Below, piece after piece: positions 10,214-22,267 of a stretch of DNA of 64,000 nt (position 1 is its first letter; the number at the start of each line of letters is the position of its first letter). The notes below the pieces were generated by a model. The model did not search any database, was not told the origin of the DNA, and worked only from the letters and a program-made list of their open reading frames with translations. This DNA is from Rhizomys pruinosus (Eukaryota; Chordata; Mammalia; Rodentia; Spalacidae): assembly GCA_009823505.1 (NCBI GenBank), contig VZQC01006589.1, forward strand, positions 3,498,972-3,562,971, written 5' to 3'. Made by a program: the position numbers and the translations under genes.

Positions 10214-10510
10214 GGGGCTGGAGAGATGGCCTAGCGGTTAAGAGCGCCGACCGCTCTTACAGAGGACCCGGGTTCGATCCCCAGCACCCACATGGCGGCT
10301 GAGAACCGTCTGAAACTCCAATTCCAGGAGAACTCCAGTTCCAGGGGAATCTGAGACCCTCTTCTGGACTCCGCGGCATTGCACGACACGGGTGCACAGA
10401 CTTGCATGCAGACAGTACATTCATACACATACAGAAATAAATAAAATTAATAAAAAAAATTTTAAAAAAAATAAAAAAAAATTAAAAAAAAATTAAAAAA
10501 AAAAAAAAGA
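10214..10510 (+). repeat. Young B2-type SINE with internal duplication
   Basis: Intact head (ggggctggagagatggccta, ggttcgatccccagcaccca). The body carries actccaattccagg followed by aactccagttccagg, and it ends acattcatacacatacagaa plus a long A/T-rich tail. It is close in sequence to the copies at 19,574, 40,049, 41,550, 48,713 and 54,910. Confidence 0.95.
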
Positions 10511-10759
10511 AAATTACTTGAACAAGATAGAATATAAGAAAATTTCATAAAATTACTTCAAGCCATTTATCTGGTCCTTTTACCTTTAAACCTTAATGTC
10601 TGTTTCCAAATAGGGACTTTAAGCCCCCTGCTCCCAGTTTTTCTTTCTTTTTTTTTTTTTCTGTTTCTTTTATGCTGTGATTTTACTTTACATTATTTTC
10701 TTCTACCAAAGTTAATATTTCACTAAAGGAATAATGGCATTGTAGCCTTCTCTCCACAC

Positions 10760-11390
10760 TGTTCCAGGTTCTAAGTGNGAGGAATAACCCATGGCTGATG
10801 CCACAAGCTTACATCCTCTACAGGTTAGGAGATGTTATAAGCCACAGTAAGACCCTGTCATATTTAACAGGAAAAAATGTAATTCATGGATTAACATATC
10901 ATCCAAACATATGTGTCTATACCAAAGTAACCTACCATAACTATTAGTGCTGTTTAAATACCTATATATCTAATTGCTTGTGCTTCATTAGTAGGATCGA
11001 AAGGTTATTCCTGGACAAACTGTCAGCCCATGAAAGGAAACAGCCAGAATTGACCAGAGTCCAAGACAACAGCTCCAGAGAAAGTAGACTGTTTTACTTC
11101 TCATCCACCTGTGCCCCTTTTCTAAGCCTAGGGAACAATCTGCGGAAGAGGGGGCGTGATAGAATGTAAGGGCTGTGATTGGGGTGAATGACGAGACTAC
11201 AACAATACAGTCTGGACACTCATCTGATCAACTTGATTGAACATACAAGCCCCCTCAACTGGATGGTGGGACCCATGGGCTGTGTGGGTTTGGGCACAAC
11301 TGCTTGCAAATTGGTTTTACATGAAGGATGCTTGTACTCATAAATTATTACTTATTGTTAAAAAATGAAAAAAATAAATAAAAAAAGAAT
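10760..11390 (+). repeat. Unassigned retroelement, + copy
   Basis: From about ggaataacccatggctgatg to an A-rich end near 11,390 it matches the reverse complement of about 12,970-13,650. Shared landmarks include ggttaggagatgttataagc, gctgtttaaatacct, aattgcttgtgcttcatta and gtgccccttttctaagcc. An N lies at 10,778. Family not identified. Confidence 0.7.
10778..10778. other. Single unresolved base (N)
   Basis: One N in ctaagtg-N-gaggaa. Unlike the other two Ns, no duplicated flanks are seen here. Confidence 0.9.
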
Positions 11391-12150
11391 TAATAGAAAT
11401 GTTATAAAAAAGAAATGATGCTTATTTCTATAATTTATAAGAATTTTGTCAAATTCTCTCTATCAATCTCTCTCTGAGCAATAAAAGAATGAAATAAGTG
11501 TGTTTTTGCAATTATAAGAAGCTGTATTATCTAGCTATGATAAAGCCAAAAGATCAACAGGTGACTGCCACTGAAAAGCTAGTCTGTCACATGTGTGGGT
11601 CCTATGAGACTCTTCTCTTTGTCACCTGGAAGGGAATCAGGATTGGTCAGGAGGCCGGAGAGCCTTCATTGTCTTCCTGGGAGGGAACTCCTGGGAAAGT
11701 GTCTAGAGTTCAGGGTTAGTGACTTTCATCACTTCAGCAGGTGCTGGAGTATTGATACTTCCTGGAATTATCTGCTACTTGGCCTTGGAGGGACTACACT
11801 AAATGCTTGCCAAAGAAGGTGGTTCCAGGGTGAGCTCTCAGTTGGTGGCTCACACAGGAAAGACCCTCACAGGTGAGTTATTTGCCATCTAGGACTCAGC
11901 CCTGGAAAGGGTAGTCTCTCCAAGGTCAGCACGACCCCCAATGCTAAAACATCAGAGTACAGAAAATAAGACATGGCTTGTACAGCCATCCATACCAACC
12001 AACATCAATTGACACCTGGGAGATGATGTCACTGTCCAGCCTTCCAGCAGCCTTAGTGGCACTGCCCAAAGCAGTACCAAGCTGCCCCCACAAACTCCTG
12101 CCCAATGTACAGACTCCTGCTTATAGTTTTTCTTCTTTAAAGTTACTAGA
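11391..12150. other. Unique non-coding flank, nothing recognised
   Basis: No repeat or exon was recognised. Open frames of up to 141 codons that begin here run into the SINE and CA tract downstream. Confidence 0.4.
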
Positions 12151-12151
12151 G

Positions 12152-12338
12152 GATGCTAGAGAGATGGCTCAGAGGTTAAGAGCACTGGCTGCTCTTGCAG
12201 AGGACCTGGGTTCAGTTCCCAGCATCCACATGTTAACTCACAACTTCCTGTTAACTCCAGTTCCAGGGAATCCCATGCCTTCTTCTGGCCACGGTGGGCA
12301 AATGCCAGCATGTGGGGCACATACATACACTCAGGCAG

Positions 12339-12376
<38 letters not shown>

Positions 12377-12395
12377 ACACACACAAATCTCTACA
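12152..12395 (+). repeat. B2/B3-type SINE ending in a (CA)n tract
   Basis: The head is gagagatggctcagaggtta, with ggttcagttcccagcatcca and ctccagttccagggaat. The tail has become a (CA)n microsatellite at about 12,338-12,386. Confidence 0.85.
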
Positions 12396-12773
12396 GACAC
12401 TAGGTTTTGGAGAACAAATTTGGACAAGTTTAATCTTACAAATGGTAATGAACTAAGGCAAACTAATTTTTTCTCTCCCCAGCATTTAAACTGGGAATTT
12501 AAACTAGGAGAATTAAGTTGCTTGCAAGAGGACCAGAGGGGGATTACCCTAAGAAAAGCAGGGACAGAAAGTACAGTGTCACCCCATTCATGACAAATGA
12601 CTGAACTAGAGGACTCAGCCTGATCTGGAGTGGCCCTGGACCTGTGACTCAGTTCCCAGAACTCAGCTTGGGGACCTGGGTGGCAGGTTTCTCTACTGAT
12701 TAGAATCCTCCCACCTGGGTTGTACACTGGGTAGTGTGAGGCTTGGCATGGACAGAGACCCCCTGCTGCAATT

Positions 12774-12949
12774 TCTCTTGTTGGGTCTTCCCTGGGACTC
12801 TACAGCCAAGTGACCCTGTCACCTTTTGGGAGACACAGTGCCTAGGCAGAGTTCTGTGTACATAAGCAGGCAGAATGGGTGTCACCTCCCCCTCACCCCA
12901 TCAAGGACTCACAGACACAGCAAACCTTAAAGAGTTTGGGGGAACTCTT
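12774..12949. repeat. 176-bp direct repeat, left copy
   Basis: It runs tctcttgttgggtcttccct to gggggaactctt and is repeated at 14,422-14,597 with four differences. A T-rich tract begins at the very next base, as expected for a poly(A) tail of a minus-strand insertion. Confidence 0.9.
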
Positions 12950-14421
12950 TTTTTTTCTTTTTTTTAAAATTTATTTTTATTTTTTTTATTTGTTTATTTT
13001 TAAGGGATTCTACAATACAATGACACAGTTGTTTGCAGATAACATTGATGTTACTCAGTTTGTCATACAATTAGGTAATTGGTGCATTTTGCAAGTATCT
13101 ATGTCCAAATTTTGAACAACCCAAGGTTCCCATAGTCCAGTTGGAGAAGCTTGTATGCACAGGCATGTTGATCAATTAGGAATCCAGACTATATTGCTGT
13201 AGTTTCATTATTCACCCCTATCTCTCTGCAGCCCTTACAATCTACCACGCCTCCTCTTCTGCAGTTTGTTCCCTGGGCTTTGGGAAAGGGGCACAAGTGG
13301 GTGAGAAGAAAACAGTCTGCCTTCTTTGGAGTTGTCATTTTGGACTCTAGTCTGTTCAGGTTGTTTCCCTTCATGGGTTGACAGCTTTTCCAGTGATACC
13401 TTTTTAGTCATACTAACAAGGCACAAGCAATTGGATGTACAGGCATTTAAGCAGTACCAATTATTATGTCAAGCTAAGCTGTGAGCATAGACACAGATGC
13501 TTGGATGGTATGCTAATCCGCAAACTGTGGTTTCTCTATAAAGGGTGACAAGTTCTTATTGTGGCTTATAACATCTCCTAACCACTAGAGGACATAAGTT
13601 TGTGGCATCCACTGTGAGTTATTCGTCCAAGGAGAGCGCTAATAGCCAATTAAATTTGGGATATATATAGACACTTGGCTGCCACTGTTGCACAGTTTCT
13701 CCAGGCTGTTGAGGTGTAGCTGATATTGACGGAGGAGTCTTGCTTGTCTCAGGGAGACCAATATTTTGCTGTATTGCTTTAGTGGCCTTTGGTAACGCTC
13801 TCTGGCATTTCAGAGGCCAGTTGTACGCTAGCAAGTGACGACTCATAACATTTTTTCATGCTCACACCAGGTCTTTGACAACAGGGACTTACTGCCTTTC
13901 TCCTTGCATATATCCCACTTATAGGCAAAAGGCCTTTATAATTTGGGGGAGTGGGGTGGGTTTTAATCCCCTAGCCAACATCTCCTAGGCAGAATAATTC
14001 ATTGCTGATGTCAGAGATTTCCTGTAGTAATATATTTTGCTTAATTACACAGCTTATAAATACTTTACTATTGAATTTGGCTCTAGATAGAGAATTATCC
14101 TTTCACAGTTCCTATGCCTATCAGTCAATTAAAAAAGGGTAGTTATACCTGTTTTATAAGAAATTAACCACTATAACAATTGGCTCTAATTTACAGTTAG
14201 GGAGTGGTTTCATTACCATCATGTTTTTCTTTTTCCTATAAAGGGGAGAGGTAGGAAGGTTTCTCAGTATCTGGAAGGTAAACTTCATTAAGGCCCATTA
14301 TAAACAGTTAACCCCAATAGTATTCAGAGAGATGCTCAGTGTCTGTGACTCAGGCAGTCTGAGGTTCCTCTTTCTTTAATGTTCAGATGGGTCAGCCTCT
14401 CTGCTGGCATTTCCCAGTCCA
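12950..14421 (-). mobile_element. Unassigned retroelement insertion, 1.47 kb, reverse orientation
   Basis: It lies exactly between the two 176-bp repeats. Its left edge is an A/T-rich tail (aaataaacaaataaa type on the minus strand). Its 3' part is related to 10,760-11,390. A 75-codon minus-strand frame (13,619-13,846) is present, but I do not recognise a domain in it. It could be a retrotransposon fragment or a retroposed transcript of one. Confidence 0.65.
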
Positions 14422-14597
14422 TCTCTTGTTGGGTCTTCCCTGGGACTCTACAGCCAAGTGACCCTGTCACCTTTTGGGAGACACAGTGCCTAGGCAGAGC
14501 TCTGTGTACATAAGCAGGCAGAATGGGTGTCGCCTCCCCCTCACCCCATCAAGGACTCACAGACACAGCAAACATTAAAGAGTTTGGGGAAACTCTT
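14422..14597. repeat. 176-bp direct repeat, right copy
   Basis: Same 176 bp as 12,774-12,949 (about 97.7% identical by eye). The sequence after it (aagatatagcc) is unique. The copy fits the right-hand half of an unusually long target-site duplication. Confidence 0.9.
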
Positions 14598-15138
14598 AAG
14601 ATATAGCCAAATCCAGCTGGCTAGAATTTTCATTTGTCCAAAATATTTTCCTTTCATATTTTGCAAATAAAATTTAATGGTTCCAGAATTTCCAAGAATT
14701 TTACTTCCTCAGTCTCACCTCCAAGCTCAGGCCAGGACAGGCATGCACTTCTGTGTTGTGTTCATTCTAGAAAGTTCTGGGCAGTAGATCATCATCTACA
14801 TGTTATTGCCCAAAGAAACAAGGCTCAAAAACAGGAATTTGCTTACCTGTTGCATCTTTGAAGTGATAGGACCTTCAGGTCTCTAGCTACCTCCTCTCTA
14901 CCCATACCAGTCAGCCTTAAGTTATGGAGGGCCTCACAAGGCCATGGTAGTCTCTGAGCCAAATATAGCAGGTAGTGGCCATTCACTGGGGCTGGGGAGT
15001 CTTACCTAAGAATCAGTAGTGTACTTGGGGATGTGTGCACAGGAGTACCTGACAATAGTACTGGGGTAAATTAATGAGGGTCATAAACACAGGTGTGAGA
15101 GGAAGAAGGCAGTCTCAGCCCTCTTACCACCTAGGCTT
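14598..15138. other. Unique non-coding flank, nothing recognised
   Basis: No repeat, RNA gene or exon was recognised. Confidence 0.4.
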
Positions 15139-15494
15139 TTGTGATGGCTAACTTTGGTTGTCAACTTGACACAACGGGGAACAGGGCCTCTCAATTGAGG
15201 AATTTTGTCCATCGGAGTGGCCTGTGGGCATGTCTGTGGGGCGTCCTTTCGACTGCTAATTGGTATATGAGGGCCCAGCTCACTGCAAGTGGAACCCTGC
15301 CTAGGAAGGTGAGCCTGGGCTGAAGAAAAGTAGTGGAGCAAGCCAGTAAGTAGTGTTCCAGCATGGTCTCTGCTCTTTCCTGCCTTGGCTTCTCTCAATG
15401 ATTGACTATACCCTGCTTGATGAAAGAAACCCTTTCTTCTCCAAGTTGCATTTGGTTGTGGTATTTACCACAGCAACAGAAACAAAACTAGTAG
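15139..15494 (+). repeat. Solo LTR, ERVL/MaLR-like
   Basis: It starts tgtgatggctaactttggtt, contains gtcaacttgacaca, and ends agttgcatttggttgtggta ... cagcaacagaaacaaaacta. Read in this orientation it parallels the LTR of the element at 7,214-9,184 (gtcaacttgacacacc ... cagcaatggaagacaaacta) but is much more diverged. Confidence 0.6.
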
Positions 15495-18400
15495 AGCCTC
15501 TGTGGAAACTTGTGTTCAAAGAAGAAATTAAATTTCTCTAGAGAATCCCTCACTCTCACTGGCATGTGAAACTGATACTAAGAACCTATCCAAGACCCAG
15601 GAGTTCAGGTTCAAAGGCAGCTAAGGGATTCGGCAGTGCTTGTCAGGACTGACACACGGAGAGCCAGGGGTAGGAGAGACTGGGAAGAACAGGCAGTGCC
15701 AATGTGGTGAAACCAGCCTGTGCAGACAGGCTTGTCACGTGTGCCGTGTGTCCTGGCATGTATATGAGCCTGTGTGCTGTCAAGCATGTGGCTGCTTGTG
15801 CCAAGGTACTTAACTGTGACCAGACCTGCCTAGCTAGGGCCCTGTCCATGGGAATGATGCCAGGGGGGGAGGTGTTGCCATGGGCAGTCTCCTGTCAGAG
15901 CTGATGTCAGTAGCCTTTCCAGGCAAGGGTGCACATGAGTACCTACTCAAACACACATGAAGTGATACATCCATAGCTACTGGTAAAAGAGGAGTGGCAA
16001 AGAACTCACGCTGCAACACGATCTGGGCCTGCTCCATCTACTCCAGCTCTAACAGACCAGGGAGTAACCTATGGGTGGGCCAGAGCCAAAGGGACAACTC
16101 ATGGTACGTGGGGTGGTGGGGGAGAGGAGATAAAGCTGTGAGGTCCCATCTCAAGGATTCCAGGCACCAGATCAGCTTAAGCCTCTCTGCTCTTTCAGGG
16201 GTCAAAGCCACTCATAGAATGAGAGCACACGAGGCCTGTCTACTCTGCCTAGGGGCATTCCTTCATAGCAAGGTTTCAGGGTGGGGTGACGTCCTCCCCG
16301 CCCTCGTCCTTTTCACGCTCAAGTTCTCTGGGTGGAACGGATCCAGAATTTTGGAACTGGCGGGGGGGGGGAGCCTTCTGTGTTTCTAGATGCTCTAAAA
16401 ATGTTCCATCTCAGCTTCAAGGCCCCAGAGTCTTAGACCAAGCTGCAGTTCTCTCAGATTTTCTTAACACTCCCTGAACAACTTTATACCAAATGTTTTT
16501 CTCCTTGGACTCAGACCTGAGCTGGCTGCCTTTTCCTTTTTTGCCAGCGGCCACATCCAATCTACCTTTTCAATCCCCTCCTCCAAGACTGGATGGATGC
16601 CAAGTAGAATACGTCACCCTACATCCCTTTAGCTTCCGTGTTCTCTAGCCGCTCCAGAGAAGCACACAGACCCTTGCATTCCTGAGGACTTTTCTGTTAA
16701 TAAGCTGGGGAAACCATGGCAGCTGGGTGGAGTGGAGATAAAACTGAACTCTCCCTCTCTCTCTGGCTATGGGTGAACATCAAGGAGCTGGCAGGTAGAC
16801 AAGCTTAATGCCACGCCCAGCCAGACAGGAAAAGGACTTCACAATATGGTGGCCACCAGGGGGCAGGCCGCACCTGCCCGACCACTGACTCATTTCTGCG
16901 GCTTTATTCTTTGGTTTGACTAGGTAGGAAGGATGCTGTACCTAGGTCCCTCCTGGGGTCTGGCAGGGGCATCCCTGGGGATGGGAGCAGAGGGTAAAGA
17001 TTGCTAGGAAGCCCTTGAATACATCTGATGGGAGGACAGCAGGTCTTGGTAAGAATCATATTGAGGGTGAGCTGTTGACCCCTTAGGAATGATGCCCTGC
17101 CCCAAAGCTCAAGCATGTAACCATGGTAACACTCCTTTCTGTTGCTGAAGCTGACTTGAGTTCTCCCTTCAGCCTATAGATCTGCACTAATTAATTTAAA
17201 TGACACTTGTTCCTTGTTCAAGAAGTAATCTCTGGCTCCAGTTTACCCATAGTTTAAATTCCAAGCTCAACCTGGCCTTCTGGACCTAGACTCTCCCTCC
17301 ATCATTAGCCTTGATGCAGGCTTCTCTGGGCACAATGGGTGCAGAAATCTCACCCAGACAACTGAAGCCTCTAAAAATGACTTCTAACAACATGTCCTCT
17401 TTGGTGACAGCCTGGATAATAAACCATCTCTCCTCTGGGCCTCCCCAATTGCTGCTGCCCCCTCCATTTGGCCATGGACCCCATCTGCATGCTTTATCAA
17501 CAGCATTTGCTCCAAGCCTGCAATACTGAATGGATGCATACTTGGTGTGGGTGCAGTGTGGCCTGCTTAGCTGGAGCAGGTCTTCTTGGAGTTCTCTGCA
17601 GAATCTTGGCCTGGCACCCCGTAGGAGAGAAAAGGATGCTGCCTAGAGAAACCATAATTCATGTCCTAAGGTGTCGTTGAGAGACAGAGGGAGCTGTGGG
17701 TGGTCTCCACCATGTACCACTGGACTAATCATTAGGTGTTTCTGCCCAGATCCTACTTCCCTCCCTTCCCAACAAGAGAACGGCCACTTTTAGGCTCACC
17801 GCTTGAAAGAGGGAGCTGGGAAGAAGGTACAGGACCTATAGAAGGTACAGGACCTATAGAAGGTACAGGACCTATAAAAGGTAGAGTCAGAAGGAAGACA
17901 GTGACCAAGAACAAGTGTAAAGAACACACAAGACTCAGCAGACCAAGAAATGCCCTGGAACAGATTGAAAGATGTAGAGCAAACTGGGAATGACAGACCT
18001 ACAGTACAGCTCAGATGGCTTCCAACCCTCCACTTGGGCACCCAAGGTGGAAACTGGGAGGCCATTTCCTGCTTGCTCATCACTCAAGCCCAACCAGTAG
18101 GTAAGACTCACCCATCCTCCCTCTAAAGTGTATCTGGAATCTGTTCCACCCTCCCTACCATGGCCAGCAACTCCCTTCTGTATTAGCGCAAGCTCTTCTG
18201 TGGGCTCCTCTACCTTTACACTGCTCCTGACGGACTCTCCTTAGCTGGCAGGAATCTTCTACAATTCTCTCCAAATAAAGTCCCATAGATTTCCTGGTTT
18301 ATAAGGCGTTGCTGGATCTGAACCTTAGGTATCACCAGAGCCTGTTGCAGACCCTGATCTCAAAGCCCAGTATTTCTTCTTCAGGGGCATCTCCCTATCC

Positions 18401-18545
18401 TCATCCCTCACTACCATCCCTACAGTCTCAACTCTACTCCCCATGCCAAGAGCTGCCACCACACAACACTGGAGCATGGTCTACCCTAGGGCTCTACCAG
18501 AGTCGGGGCCAGGCTATCAGCACCAATGCCATGCTTGGCCCCTGC
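15495..18545. other. 3 kb of mostly unique flank
   Basis: This is one of the longest repeat-poor stretches in the window. I see a g run near 16,364 and a small 18-bp tandem repeat at 17,822-17,880. No exon with flanking splice sites could be matched to a gene I know. Confidence 0.45.
17822..17880. repeat. 18-bp tandem repeat, about 3 units
   Basis: gaaggtacaggacctata is repeated three times in succession, the last followed by aaaggtag. Confidence 0.95.
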
Positions 18546-18915
18546 ATTAGTCACTTTTCTGTTGCTGTGATAAAACCACCATGACCAAGGGAACTTACCA
18601 AAGGAAGAGTTTATTTGAGCTTACGATTGACAGTTCCAGGGAATCAGAGTCCATTGTGGCAGGAAGCATGGTGGCCGGGGCTGGAGCAGCAAGCCGAGGG
18701 TCACATCTCGCAATGAGCACAGGAGGCAGAGAGAGAGAGAGAGACTGGAGACCCCAAGGCTTGTTAAACTCACTAAGCCTGCCCCCAATGATGTACTTCC
18801 TCCAGCACAGCCACACCTTCTAAGACCTCCAAGAACAGTGCCACCAACTGGAGACAAAATGTCTGAATACTTAAAGCCCATGGGGGGGACACTCTCATTC
18901 AAACCACCACAGCCC
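18546..18915 (-). repeat. MaLR-type LTR, reverse orientation
   Basis: It reads cacttttctgttgctgtgat, then ccatgaccaagggaactt, and ends cattcaaaccaccaca. This is a common rodent LTR read backwards. Subfamily not assigned. Confidence 0.6.
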
Positions 18916-19063
18916 CTTAGCTCCAACCTCATTTCACTCAAGTCAATACTTTCTTTCTAGAGTCATGTTCTTCTCCATATTTTTCTACTGACCTTTATTT
19001 AATTTTCCATTCTACCCACTAGTTTCCTGGTGTAAAGAATTATACTTGAATAAAAATTAACTT

Positions 19064-19150
19064 GGGCTGGAGATGCAGCTCAATGGTAGAGAATTTGACT
19101 AGTGTTATGTGAAGCCCTGTGCTGAATCCCCAGAATTGAAAAATAAAAAT
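19064..19150 (+). repeat. ID-like SINE
   Basis: gggctggagatgcagctcaa, tggtagagaatttgac and ctgaatccccagaattg followed by an A-rich tail fit a diverged ID element, derived from an alanine-tRNA-like RNA. Confidence 0.75.
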
Positions 19151-19532
19151 CATATGAAAGCTGTCTTTATACCAGTGGCACAAGGTCACTGTATGATAGG
19201 AGTATGAGAAATGTGGCTCCTAGGGACAATTAGTGCTCTTGTCTAGCTAGGTTCTCTAGGCTCCTTTCAACTGTTTCTGGGCCTCTCAGAGCTGTGATGT
19301 GGGTTGACCTCCAATGGCTGACACCTGCCCTCTGGTCACTGGGGCTGCATTGCTCAAATTCCTAGAAAGCCCCAAAGTACCTCCAGTGAAGGTCTCCCTA
19401 GGGATAGCCTAGCCATGCCTGGTATGTGTGACAGAATGACAGCTCAACGCCATAATCCCCAATGACTAGACCAGAGCCTAGCACACAGCAGGCACTCAAC
19501 AAATGCTTGGCTTTAAAAAATATATATTTATC

Positions 19533-20010
19533 GGGCTGGAGAGATGGCCCAGCGGTTAAAAGTGCCGACTACTGGGGCTGGAGAGATGGCCTAGTGGTTA
19601 AGAGCGCCGACCGCTCTTACAGAGGACCCGGGTTCGATCCCCAGCACCCACATGGCGGCTGAGAACCATCTGAAACTCCACTTCCAGGAGAACTCCAGTT
19701 CCAGGGGAATCCGACACCCTCTTCTGACCTCCGCGGCATTGCATGACATGGGTGCACACACTTGCATGCAGACAGTACATTCATACACATACAGAAATAA
19801 ATTTAAAAAAAATAAAAAAGTGCTGACTACTCTTGCAGAGGACCCAGGTTCGATCCCCAGCACCCACATGGTGGCTGAGAACCGTCTTTAACTCCAGTTC
19901 CAGGGGAGTCCAACACCCTCTTCTGACCTCTGCGGCATTGCACGACATGGGAGCACAAACCTACATGCAGACAGTACATTCATACACATACAAAAAAATT
20001 AATTAAAAAA
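19533..20010 (+). repeat. B2-type SINE interrupted by a second B2
   Basis: The outer head (gggctggagagatggcccag) runs to agtgccgactact at 19,561-19,573, then breaks. It resumes at agtgctgactact (19,819-19,831) and continues through the normal body (tctttaactccagttcc) to its A-rich tail. It lacks the internal ctccaattcc duplication. Confidence 0.9.
19574..19818 (+). repeat. Young B2-type SINE with internal duplication, nested
   Basis: Complete element from ggggctggag to its A tail, with the actccacttccagg/aactccagttccagg module. It is flanked by the 13-bp target duplication agtgc(c/t)gactact made from the host B2. Confidence 0.95.
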
Positions 20011-20021
20011 TATTTTAAGAA

Positions 20022-20239
20022 ATATATATTTATCTTTATTTTATGTGTATGAGTGTTGCCTGCATGTGTGTAAGTACACCTATGTATGCAGTGCTGCAGG
20101 GGCCAGAAGATGGCATTAGGTCCCCTGGAACTGAAGTTATGGACAGTTCTAACTGTCATGTGGGTGCTGGGAACTGAACCTGCCCCCTCCTCTGCAAGAG
20201 CAACCAGTGCTCTTAACTGGTGAACCATGTCTCTGGCCC
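20022..20239 (-). repeat. B2/B3-type SINE, reverse
   Basis: tttattttatgtgtatgagt, tgcctgcatgtgtgtaag, ctggaactgaagttatgg and an end at gtctctggcccc mark a diverged reverse copy. Confidence 0.85.
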
Positions 20240-20357
20240 CAGTAAATGTCTGTTGAATGAACAAAGAAAGCCAAGTTTATCCATCTTATCTACTGTAATT
20301 TCTGAAGTTTTTGTCACTTTTTGACCTTTCCCTTCCAAGATCAAAAAACATTTACTT

Positions 20358-20580
20358 GGCCCTGGAGAGATGACTCAGCAGTAAAGAGCACCAGCTGCTC
20401 TTGCAGAAGACCTGGGTTTGAATCTCAGAACCAATATGGTGGCTAACAACCATTTGTAATTCCAGTTCCAGGGGATCCAATGCCCTCTTCTGTCCTCCAC
20501 AGGCATTGCACAACATGGGTGCACTTACATCCATGCAGACAAAACACTCATACACATAAGAATAAACTTAAAAAAAAAAC
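20358..20580 (+). repeat. B2/B3-type SINE
   Basis: ccctggagagatgactcagc, ggtttgaatctcagaacc and aattccagttccaggggatc, ending acactcatacacataagaat with an A tail. Confidence 0.85.
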
Positions 20581-22249
20581 TTTACTCATATTTGTTTAGT
20601 TATATTTGCTAACTTTCATATTTAATTGACTCATATATGATGTAATAACTAAGAAAAAAATATATTGTCTCCTCATGGTTAATCAGTTGGCACATATTTT
20701 AATCTTTCATCTCTAAGACCAAAACATTGTGTTATCTAAGACACTTTCAGTGAGTTATTACGCAATCATTTATTATAGTTATAATGGTTATGTCACCACA
20801 TAGAAAAATGCTAACCTTATCATTTGAAACATGTTTTTTTTTTATAGCTTCATAAAAACCTTGTCAGTATATATGCAAAGACAGGGAGAAATGGAGGATA
20901 ATAAAGATTGATTTAAGGATGGGCTAGGACGACGAGTAATGTTTTTCTTTGATTTTTATTACTAGAGTATGACTAGCATAAGAGATAAAAGGCTGAAAAG
21001 ATAGAAAGCTGGGGCCCTCTCTTCCCCAAAACACCCTATCTGTGCTGCTCCCAACCTGGGTTGGAGAAGCTTCTTATTGTGGTGGATGGTGGTTACGGCA
21101 GAGACACGTTACTGTTCAAAGTCAGCCACAAATGGGACAAGGCTCAGGGGAGTTGGAGGGGGGGAGGGGGGAGGGATAGATATGATCAAGATACACTGTC
21201 TACATACACGAAATCTTCAAAGAACAAAAAGAAAGTTAAAAGAACGCTGTTGGTCGGCATGCGCTTGAAAGCAAGACTCGCTTGAAGTTTGGGGGTTTCT
21301 GCAGGCGATTTCAGGAAGCTGAAGATGGTAGAGGACGCAGGTGCAGCAAGAATCCTTGCAGGACGGTTCCAGGGAATCATTGCCATAGAATAGGCCAAAC
21401 AGGCAAGACTCCACATATGAAATCGCTTGCTGTAGCTCTGAATCAGCCAAATGAAGCTTTTGGAAGCACCCCTATGCTCTTCCCTTTGCCGAAGGAATCC
21501 AGGGCTTAGACAAGTGACCAGGTGAGTCCAAATGACCGGCTGATGAACAAACTGTGAGGCTTCATTACCCAGGCATCAAGGAAGCCAACATTTGCAGTTA
21601 TATACCTCCAACTGTAGAACTCTACCTCCAGTTCTCTCAGAATAGAAGACCCGCTCTGGCCACTTGGAATTCAGCAGTTTTTCAACAGAACTCAGAGAAC
21701 ATTCGAGTCAACAAAGACCCTGGACCAGCGGTATCCTGGTAACATACATGGCAGGCATTAGAAGTTGGGTCAAGGCAAGTACCGGTTTTTAGCTGAGTCT
21801 GCACTTGGTCATGCCCTGGAGTCGAGCTACTCAAACCTACTATAGAAATGATCCCTGAAAGTATAGGGCTTCCCTTCCTAGAAAAAAGACACCTCCACCG
21901 TCTTGGCTCGGCTGCCCCAAAGGTCCTCTAAGAGCAAGTGAAAACCACCCCAGGGCAACCGGGATGCCTTCTGGAGGTCTCGGATTTGGGGGCAAAATGG
22001 TCAAGACTTTGTTTTCCCACCTGGTTCAGCCCCAGGAGCCCAGCCCCGGGGATTCGCTCCACCAGGTGGAGACACACCAGCAAGGTCTACAGAGTGACGT
22101 CCCCCAGAGGTGCTTGCGGAAGTGTTCCTTCCAATTTTGCAGACACAACCAGGCTGCATTCAGTTCCGGACTCCCGCGGAGGGTCGCGCTAGTCTCTGCT
22201 CCAGAAAACCCTCTTAGGGGTTAGGACAGGATCGCCAGGCCCAAAGTGC
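20581..22249. other. Mostly unique proximal flank
   Basis: It is AT-rich at first and becomes GC-richer from about 21,900. A G-rich stretch at 21,150-21,240 (gatatgatcaagatacactg) looks like the 3' end of a rodent L1, but this is weak. Minus-strand frames of about 75 codons overlap it. No known exon was seen. Confidence 0.4.
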
Positions 22250-22267
22250 GCGCCTACCGGCCTACAT

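Noticed and set aside
10231..10428. Recurrent frames reading MYECTVCMQVCAPVSCNA, here and at many other sites
   Set aside because: They are translations of the reverse strand of B2 SINEs, as the same peptide recurs at every young B2.
21186..21450. Overlapping minus-strand frames of 76-77 codons near an L1-like 3' end
   Set aside because: Two different frames are open over the same DNA, with no recognisable domain and no splice context.
1..22249. Last exons of an upstream neighbour (ITGA9 is expected on this side of CTDSPL in mammals)
   Set aside because: I searched for the integrin transmembrane and cytoplasmic tail and found no match, so the neighbour probably ends outside the window.
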